64,000 nucleotides of DNA. It comes from Akebia trifoliata (Eukaryota; Streptophyta; Magnoliopsida; Ranunculales; Lardizabalaceae). A program made the translations under genes and the position numbers. The stretch covers positions 12,669,092-12,733,091 of the forward strand of contig CM030711.1 in assembly GCA_017979445.1 (NCBI GenBank), given 5' to 3'. The notes below the pieces were generated by a model that did no database searches, was not told where the DNA came from, and saw only the letters and a list, made by a program, of their open reading frames with translations. This document shows positions 57,046-64,000 of the stretch, one piece after another (position 1 is the first letter of the stretch; every line of letters begins with the position of its first letter).

Positions 57046-60038
57046 TGTAAAATCCCGAGTTTTCAATTCGTATCTCAAGGAAAAATAAATAGTGAAATTT
57101 TAAGAAAATCTTGAAAGTGAGACTTAGGGGTAAAACTTTAGGATGTTTCTGATCATTTTAAACGGAATATGACATCACCATTAGATTCAAAATGATTAAA
57201 AAACATACTTTAACCTGTACGCACGCTCAAATGTTAGTCCGAATATAAAAATTGTAAAATCCTTAATTACCGAGTCGGACTAGGCTAAAATAGTGACTTT
57301 TTACTAGAACAAGAATTATTAATATTCGATCATATCATGGGTTTGTAACGAAAAATTATTGAATATGGACTATTTATTTGTCATTTTTGGAAATCAGGAA
57401 GTCAAATTATCATCAAAAACGAAAATGACGTCAATTTTAGGGGTCACCTCAGGCTAAAAATATAAATTTTTGTTAGAGATAAAATTTATAGAAATTGACC
57501 ACATCATTAGATCTAGAACAAAAAATTAAACGAAATAGAGTATTCATTCGTTATTTTTGAAGTCTGGATGGTCAAGTTATTTTCGATCGAAACAATAGGC
57601 AAAATACCAATTTCGTCCCAAGATTTATATAAATAATTTTTTTGTTATTTTTTTTCACTATTCATCATTTTAAAAGAACCAAAACCAGTCGACCCTTTTA
57701 AAAAAAAAAATTTGTATTATTATCTGATTTTCTATCCCAGATCTATAACAAACGGTCCGCTTTTGACGATCGCCGCAGAAGGGAAAAAAGTCCACAGTCT
57801 CAACATTTACAAAACCTACCCAAGATCTTTTCATTTCATCTTCTCTTTCATCCTGTATCGTCAAAAATCAGTCGTATATATATACGGGGGTTTCTAAACT
57901 TCGACCTCGAATTTCACCTATTTCAGAGTCAAACCGTCTTTTGTCGCAGAAGGGAGAAATGACGACGATGTCGAGATCTTCAAAATTACTAGGCCGATTT
58001 AAAAAATCAACCTCTTTGAAGTACGAGTCACCTCAATTTTCGTGCCGATCGCCTCGATTTCCGTGCATGTGCTTCAATTCCATCGCCTAGAGATTGTAAG
58101 GAACTCTCAATTTCTATTAGTAATCATAGATTGTGAAAATTACATTTATGATTTTATTAAAAATTTGTGGTGAGTTTCAAAAAATATCAAATTCAATTGG
58201 TTATTTCAAATTCACGTCAGAACTTGCATGTTTGATATGTTTAATATATTTTATAACAAATTATACGTGGATAGGATATTTCACCGGGTTATTTCCGTCA
58301 GTTGGGTCCTGTGCATCGCTCGGACCTCGTTTTATTTAAGTTTTGTACTTTTTCAATGTTGTTGATAAAAATGAATTTCATAGTTGAAAAAATGATTTAA
58401 TATTCAATGAACTCATATTGAGTTGATGAATATCAAAATGTGGATATTTTATTTGAGAGATTGAAAACTGTAAAAAAAAAATTAAAAAAAGGGAAAAAGG
58501 GTATGAAACGGTAAATGTCAGAGTCACACTCGAGGGGTGATGTCTGCATTTTACATTGTTGTGTTGTATATAGGTTGGTGAACGGATATCCAAGGATAAT
58601 GTTACTGGTTGCATGTTTATTTACTTTCTGTTAGCGTGAGGCGCTGTTTACGTTTCCGTTCCGTTATTTATTTTAGGTCGACTGGCCACAGTTGCATGGT
58701 AGGAAACTGGATATCCATTCTCAACCTTGTATTGTTAATTTCTCTTTTATTTTCAAATGAAAATAATATATATGTAGCTATTTTGTGAGTTGTTAAAGAG
58801 TTTGTGAATGCCTAAAGGGATAGTGCGTCATATCATCCGGAGTGGTATACTATCCCGGGATATACGGTAGGGACTACCAAGCTCATACGTGGTATGGGAC
58901 ACGTATGAGAGTGGAGTCACAACTGAAATCCGGGTTTATTCCTTTATATCTTTACTAGTGAACTTGTAATGTAAAGGTGGTTGTATATGAATGGTTTGTA
59001 TATTTAGGAATCACATGCACGCCTGATAGACATAGACGAAGATGATTAGTCAGTGATCACTAACAATCTATAGTAGTCAAACGTTCTGACACATCAAAAA
59101 GAGACCCATTGCTTACGGTCACGTCAAACGGCCAGCCTGAGCCGGATAAATGGTCAACCAAGCGTGGTAAGTGGCCACAAAATTAATAACTAAAAGCCAG
59201 AGAATAATGATAACATCATGTCCCGACTGGGAACGATTCAGTTATAAATCCCAACTCTCTAATTTCAATACTCCATCATAGTGTATTATGTATCTGTTGC
59301 CTTACTTTGATATATAAAATGAAATGCATGTTTAATATTTCTATTTGGTCAATTAGATTTGTATATAAAGAAAATGATATAGTGAGTACTGTTGATTGAT
59401 GTAATGTCAGTTTTAAAATGTTTAGTTGCTCATCCCTAACTATATGTATCAGTTAATCGTAATTTCTTCTATAAAATTTTGTATATTTTAAAATGATTCA
59501 GTATATTTATTTGTTCATGTTAGGAGGGGTTATTAGCAGAAATTGTTTGTTTCTTTACTGGGTAACCATTGTTACTCACCGTTCTTTCTTATTTTTTAGC
59601 TTCAGAGCCTGTAGTTGGCGAGGCGGGCGTAGAACCAACGAGTGGGGACTATCTGGTGGGTCAAATAGACGATCATAGTCTATTACCTGGTGAGTACTGG
59701 GGTTATTACCCCTAGTGGTGTCGATTCGTCCAAGAGTAATATAGATTTTTGTTTTGAGTGTTAGGAATTTTGTTAGAGCGAGGAATCTCTGTATAATCCT
59801 GTATATAAATTTTCTTCTTTCGCACTCTGATTTATCGTACATTATTAAACGTATATAAGCTTCCATTAATATTATATTTTGTTTGTTAATATGCAGGATT
59901 GTATATCGTTTATCAAGTGCAGGTTGAACACCTTGAAATGCTAACATAAACAGAAGAGATCATGCCGAAATTTTGAGGTGCCACCTGGTACTTTGAGATC
60001 TGACATGGGGATTTGTGTTAGCGTTTGGCGAGGCGCCA
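57046..60038 (+). repeat. 3' LTR of the chromovirus-like element, 2993 bp
   Basis: Starts TGTAAAATCCCGAGTTTTC, a start known from chromovirus LTRs (Tekay/Del type), and ends ggcgaggcgcca. The ~430-bp end matches the 5' LTR remnant. No protein-coding gene lies inside; open frames such as 58133-58339 are incidental. A 3-kb LTR is long but within the range of the Tekay/Del group. Confidence 0.75.
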
Positions 60039-60665
60039 GATGAATTCCCCTATTGATTTTCCTCTAGCCGTTGATCTTTCGAGGACGAATCTCCTAGTAG
60101 TAAAACTGTCTGCTTTACTTGTATTTTCTAGACTTTTTACTATCCATTAAGGCTTCAAAACATATTTTTCTTTGTGTGAGGGGTTTCTAAACATGTTTTT
60201 CTTTCATGATTTCATACGATTGAGGGTTGTTATTTCATATGAAATAATTATCATTTTATGTGAAAATTTATTATCTTCCTAAGCGTGAGGGGTATTTAAA
60301 TTTTATCGAAAAGCTTAGTTTTACATCAGAATCATGTTTTTTCTAGTGAATCGAGGTTTTTAAGTATCATGCGTATTTTAGTTATTTTGTCAATTGATGC
60401 AAAAATTGGCAAGAGTTTTCCTTTAGTCCCAATTTGATTATTTTTAAATTTCAAGGTCTTGTTCCCTTATCATTGCAAGGTCTCTTGATTATATGAAATA
60501 AAAATTGATAGGTACTCTAAGGACTAGGAATGGATTGGAAAAAATGGCTTCTCACAAACTTTTGGCTCTTTGCATATATTTTATGCTCATCATTATGGAT
60601 CTACAACAATTAGGTGACGGGTTGTCGAATCAAGCAAATGTAAAATGGGTTGTTTATAGATTGTA
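60039..60665 (-). repeat. Start of the 3' LTR of a Tat-like gypsy element (minus strand), truncated
   Basis: On the minus strand it starts at 60665 (tataaacaacccattttac, a decayed TGTAGACACCCC start), and from there to about 60140 it parallels 15500-14755 phrase by phrase ('tctacaacaat', 'gagggttgtt.tttcatat'). It ends against the chromovirus 3' LTR, so most of the LTR is lost or displaced. Confidence 0.6.
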
Positions 60666-60899
60666 TAAAAGAAAACTACTAGATAAACTTGAAACATTTC
60701 GTGACTTTTCGATTGAGAGAGACTAGGAGGTTGATCGAGATAAGCTTCAACGATTAGAAAACTTACTTGCATTTTTTCATCTATTCCATCCTCTTATTTT
60801 TACTGGTGAACTATAATAATGATCTATACTTATTTGAATATGATGAGATGAATCTGTTGCATGCTATAATTCTATCTGCGATCCTTTAGATGCCTTTAT

Positions 60900-61560
60900 T
60901 TGTTTTGAAAAAAATGAATATCAACTAGAACTTGGATTTGATCGGGGTTGGAATCAATTTTTCTTTTCATAACCAAGTACCCTAGAAACTTTTCTGAAGA
61001 GACTCCAAATACACATTTTGTCAGATTAAGCGTCATCTTGTATTTTTTTTAGGATTGTGAAAGTTTGATATAGGTGACTGAGGTGATCTTCCTTTTTCAG
61101 GCTTTTGATGATTGAGCCGTCTACATAGACTTCTATATAATTTCCAATCTTCTCTTTGAACATGGTAATTACTAACCTTTGATTTGTTTCCCTAGTGTTC
61201 TTTAACCAAATGGCATTACTCGATAGCAAAAATTCCATCTCTCTATAATAAAGACAGTCTTCTCTTTGTCTTCAAGGTCCATCTGTATCTGGTTGTAACC
61301 TGAATACCCATCTATGAATGAGAGTAGCTCATGAGACGATGTTGTATCCATTAATTGATCGATCTTTGGTAGAGTAAATCTTTAGGACATGCTAGATTTA
61401 GGCTTGTGAAGTTTATGCAAATGTGTATTTTTTCATCCTTCTTCGGTACTACTACCACATTGGCTAGCTAGCTCAGATAAAAAACCTCCCTTATAAAGCC
61501 TGTTTTCAGCAATCGATCAACTTCTTTATTCAATGTCTCCTTCTTATTTGCTTCAATAGT
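60900..61560 (-). pseudogene. Ty3/gypsy reverse transcriptase remnant (Tat lineage)
   Basis: On the minus strand: NKEVDRLLKTGFIREVFY, VVVPKKDEKIHICINFTSLN, LPKIDQL-like and FIDGYSGYNQIQM-like blocks, then 61238-61026 NAIWLKNTRETNQRLVITMF and IEVYVDGSIIKSLKKEDHLSHL. The catalytic YVDD is YVDG (61116-61127), so the second Asp is missing. The order and wording match Tat/Ogre-type RT. Frameshifts break it into pieces. Confidence 0.88.
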
Positions 61561-61599
61561 GTGTATGTAGGATCGACGTATAGGTTGTAACAGGCTATG

Positions 61600-62400
61600 T
61601 TCGAATCTATCCCTGACATCTCCTCAATTGACCATGCGAATATTTCAATGTTTATCCTTAGAAATGATACCAGCTCAGTTTTTTCTTCAACATTAAGCTA
61701 TGCTCCAATAAAAATTTCCCTTGTAATAAGCTCATCACCTAGATTTACTTTCTCCAAATCTTCCAGGGTTGGAGCTTCAACTTCTCCTCTTAACTCATTT
61801 TCTTTCTCTCCAACTGAGTTTTCCTTTGTTTACTATGAAGCTAGGTTGTTTTCCTCATTGACCTCTTCCACAACTTCGGTGGAGATCTTCTACTTTTTGG
61901 GATGTGGAGAGGTGAGTAATATTTGATAACATCTTCAGGCTGAAAATGGATCTCCCTTCACTTCTCGCACTTCATCTGAGCTTTGGAAACTCAATAGCTT
62001 ATTATAGGGAGGACATAGATTTCATCTATTGTAGTAATGGCCATCCTAAGATGATGTTATTCAGGGAGGGGTTATCAGCAACGATGAACCTCATTAGCAC
62101 GGTGGTAGGCCCAACCATGACGGGAGTGTGATCTCTTCCTTCAATCATGTCGTTTCTCTACTAAACCGACCAAAGTATTTGTTAGGTTCTCCAAAATTAC
62201 TTTTTTTAGCCCTATTATTTCCAAAGGCTCGGAGAAAATGATATTGATAGAGCTACCGTTATTGACCAATACCATCTTTATTGTGTGGTTTCCCATTTTG
62301 ATAGATAGTACAAGGACATCATTATGGGGACACTATATCCCTATTAAGTAAGAATCTGAAAATCTAATCTAGTTTGAGGGTTGTGATCCTGAAGATTCAA
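61600..62400 (-). pseudogene. Tat-lineage protease region remnant
   Basis: The minus strand gives pieces such as VGPTTVLMRLIVADNPSLNNIILGWPLL, corresponding to the block around '(F)lVvd..SaYNaIlGRp.L' near the end of the aspartic protease of these polyproteins, upstream of RT. Stops are frequent, and the DTGSS motif was not found intact. Confidence 0.6.
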
Positions 62401-62589
62401 CTATTGGTCTAGCTCAATGGTTTATCTAGAAGATTTTTTTCAAGAACTCAGTCTTCTTCAGTTGGCTCTGTGCCCCCAATTTTATCGGATCCCTCCACTA
62501 GCTCTATCAATCCACTGTGAATTATCGTGATGGTATTCTCAACTACTTTAACATCCTCTTCATACTACTCTAGCTGTATGTAATGCCCT

Positions 62590-63960
62590 TAGCCTTGAGG
62601 CTCTTGTTCTATTTTCCTTGGTTGTTGTTCTTAGATATTCTGCCCTTCACCTTGGTCGACAAAAATTCCGAACTTCTACAGAGGGCTTCTGTGTACCCAT
62701 AGTCCTTATGGAACATGTAGTATTTACTTTGATCTCAACTTTACTTATCTCCAGTCATAGGTTTCAGTCATTTTAGAAATAACGCATTCTTGATGATTTT
62801 GAGGATTTTTTTATCGAAGTGTTGAGAGGTATAAGCTTGGAGAAAGCATCGATAGGTGGTAGTACTCCTCTATCTATTGGCAGTGTTTTTTGTCTTCACT
62901 TAATGACTCTCTTTTCTAAGAAGATGGATTTGTGATTCTTTGATTCATGCTTTGATTATATTATTGAACTTGTTGGGGGACTTGAAGTTGTTTGGAGTTA
63001 GTGTATATTGATGTAGGTATTAATAGTGTGACCTGGATGGTAGGAGCCTTTGGATTGCTCCTATGTACATCATCCAATCGGGAATATTTTCTGCTTTTAT
63101 CAAGAGTTCATCCATATCTTTGGGTTTTCTCTTTATCAATGATTCGAATAGTTTGGAAGTTTACAGTAATCCTCTATTGAAAGCCACCATTGTAGTTTTC
63201 TCATCTCAGTTCTTGATCTGCACCATCTCCAACTGGAACCTCTTCATGTACTCCCCTTAGTGACTTGTTTGCTTTCTTCTTAATGTCAAACAAAGTATCC
63301 AAATCTTGGTATTGATTTATACTTTTAGCAAACTATGCAAGGAAACTTCTACAAAAGTTGTAGAAAGATAACATCGATTGTGACTACCTAAACTAGGTCA
63401 GAACTGCTCCTTTGAGGCTTGCTGAAAAGGCTCGGCATAGTAAGGTTGCGTTCCATTTTTGTAGTATCATCATCTGCTAGTAATGGTAGCGGTGGTCCAT
63501 CCGGTCGGTGGAATCAACATAAAAATTAAACTTTGGCATGTTGAAATTACTTGGTATAACTGCTCGTGTAATTGCCTTGGTAAAAGGAGTATCTTGGAAG
63601 TTTAACATGACATAAAAGGCTGAGAGATTATCATTTTGTTTTTGCTAGATGTTAATAGCATGTCAAAATCCTCTTTTGTTTTTTAAGGAGTTCAGCAACC
63701 TCTTCCCTTTTGATAGCATTTTTTACCACACGACCAAACTGGTGATCTTGGTTTCGAGTCCACTCAAGTTCTATCTCTTACTTCCCTTATTGTGGTAGGT
63801 TCTTTTTCATACAGAATTCCTTGGGGTTGGGGGTAGTATACCACCTATGGCATCGCTTGTGTTGATACTTCTTCCATATGGCTTACTAAGGGGATGAGTC
63901 ATCTTGTCTCTAAGATTGTTGCCCGTGCTCGATTCTGTGTCGTTGTTGTCTGCATTCTCG
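62590..63960 (-). pseudogene. Tat-lineage gag remnant
   Basis: On the minus strand, 63590-63390 reads ITRAVIPSNFNMPKFNFY.. then MCRAFSASLKGAVLT-like, the retrotransposon Gag core (..kiP.Y.G..DP..H.., MCRAFP.TL.G.A..WF). Then come DTLFDIKKKANKSLR and, near 62715-62640, MFHKDYGYTEALC, a half-preserved knuckle (F-H-x-D-x-G-H pattern). Multiple stops. The N-terminal part and 5' LTR would lie beyond 64000. Confidence 0.75.
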
Positions 63961-64000
63961 AAAGTAGATGTATTGTCTGTTGTTCTTGTGGTTGATCATT

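Larger units (their letters stand above)
53423..60038 (+). mobile_element. Chromovirus-like Ty3/gypsy element, 5'-truncated, most of pol missing
   Basis: A ~440-bp remnant of the 5' LTR (53423-53875), PBS (53878), gag remnants (54450-55750), a trace of protease (about 55815-55870), a long decayed non-coding stretch (55900-57030), polypurine tract (57034-57045) and a complete 3' LTR (57046-60038). RT and integrase are not recognisable. The last codons before the polypurine tract resemble the end of a chromodomain polyprotein (..LNFDNEIFIKGGE-like). Assignment to chromoviruses rests on LTR start, PBS type and gag layout. Confidence 0.78.

Noticed and set aside
57670..57897. Open frames on both strands in the chromovirus 3' LTR
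   Set aside because: They lie in an LTR, are short and have no recognised product.
1..64000. CRISPR arrays, operons, defence islands, tRNA or rRNA genes
   Set aside because: None seen. The tandem arrays are contiguous degenerate repeats without unique spacers, and the genes are spliced plant genes.

Overview
The window is plant nuclear DNA, probably from an angiosperm with a repeat-rich genome. Two spliced plant genes with GT..AG introns sit in AT-rich sequence packed with nested LTR retrotransposons, MITEs and a PIF/Harbinger DNA transposon. I see no operons, ribosome binding sites, phage genes, CRISPR array, rRNA or convincing tRNA. The species cannot be named from the sequence alone.

Only two host genes can be supported, both on the plus strand. 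At 16563-20657 is a six-exon gene for an ARID plus HMG-box DNA-binding protein (plant HMGB9/10/11/15 type, 433 residues in my model). At 45471-50525 is a four-exon clade D protein phosphatase 2C (369 residues), closest in my memory to Arabidopsis At3g17090 (PP2C42). Both have clean exon phases and intact motifs, and they are not obviously related in function.

The rest is layered mobile DNA. 1-2253: 3' end of an LTR retrotransposon. 4349-15500: large minus-strand LTR-type sequence of a Tat-like Ty3/gypsy family, split by a 7.36 kb Ty1/copia element (6462-13821) that carries a tandem duplication of its integrase region. 15946-16136: Tourist-like MITE upstream of the ARID-HMG gene, whose introns hold a TRIM (17224-17537) and two copies of one small MITE family. 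21180-25592: decayed second copia. 27333-33598: minus-strand gypsy-type element with a perfect TSD, LTRs holding a tRNA-like A-box/B-box pair, and a nested 2.1 kb solo LTR (29520-31658). 33621-38634: 5.0 kb PIF/Harbinger transposon with both genes, one missing a catalytic Asp. 38853-40743: hAT-like element split by a 1.5 kb solo LTR (38942-40449); a second copy lies at 44744-45108, upstream of the PP2C. 51844-52274: two different MITEs side by side. 53423-60038: chromovirus-like gypsy with a truncated 5' LTR and most of pol missing. 60039-64000: minus-strand Tat-lineage gypsy with 3' LTR fragment, reverse transcriptase, protease and gag remnants.

Nothing here is convincingly a new biological system. 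The most informative observations are structural: the integrase duplication, the tRNA-like promoter pair inside gypsy LTRs, the loading of one gene's introns with miniature elements, and several insertions with exact target-site duplications that allow the nesting order to be read.
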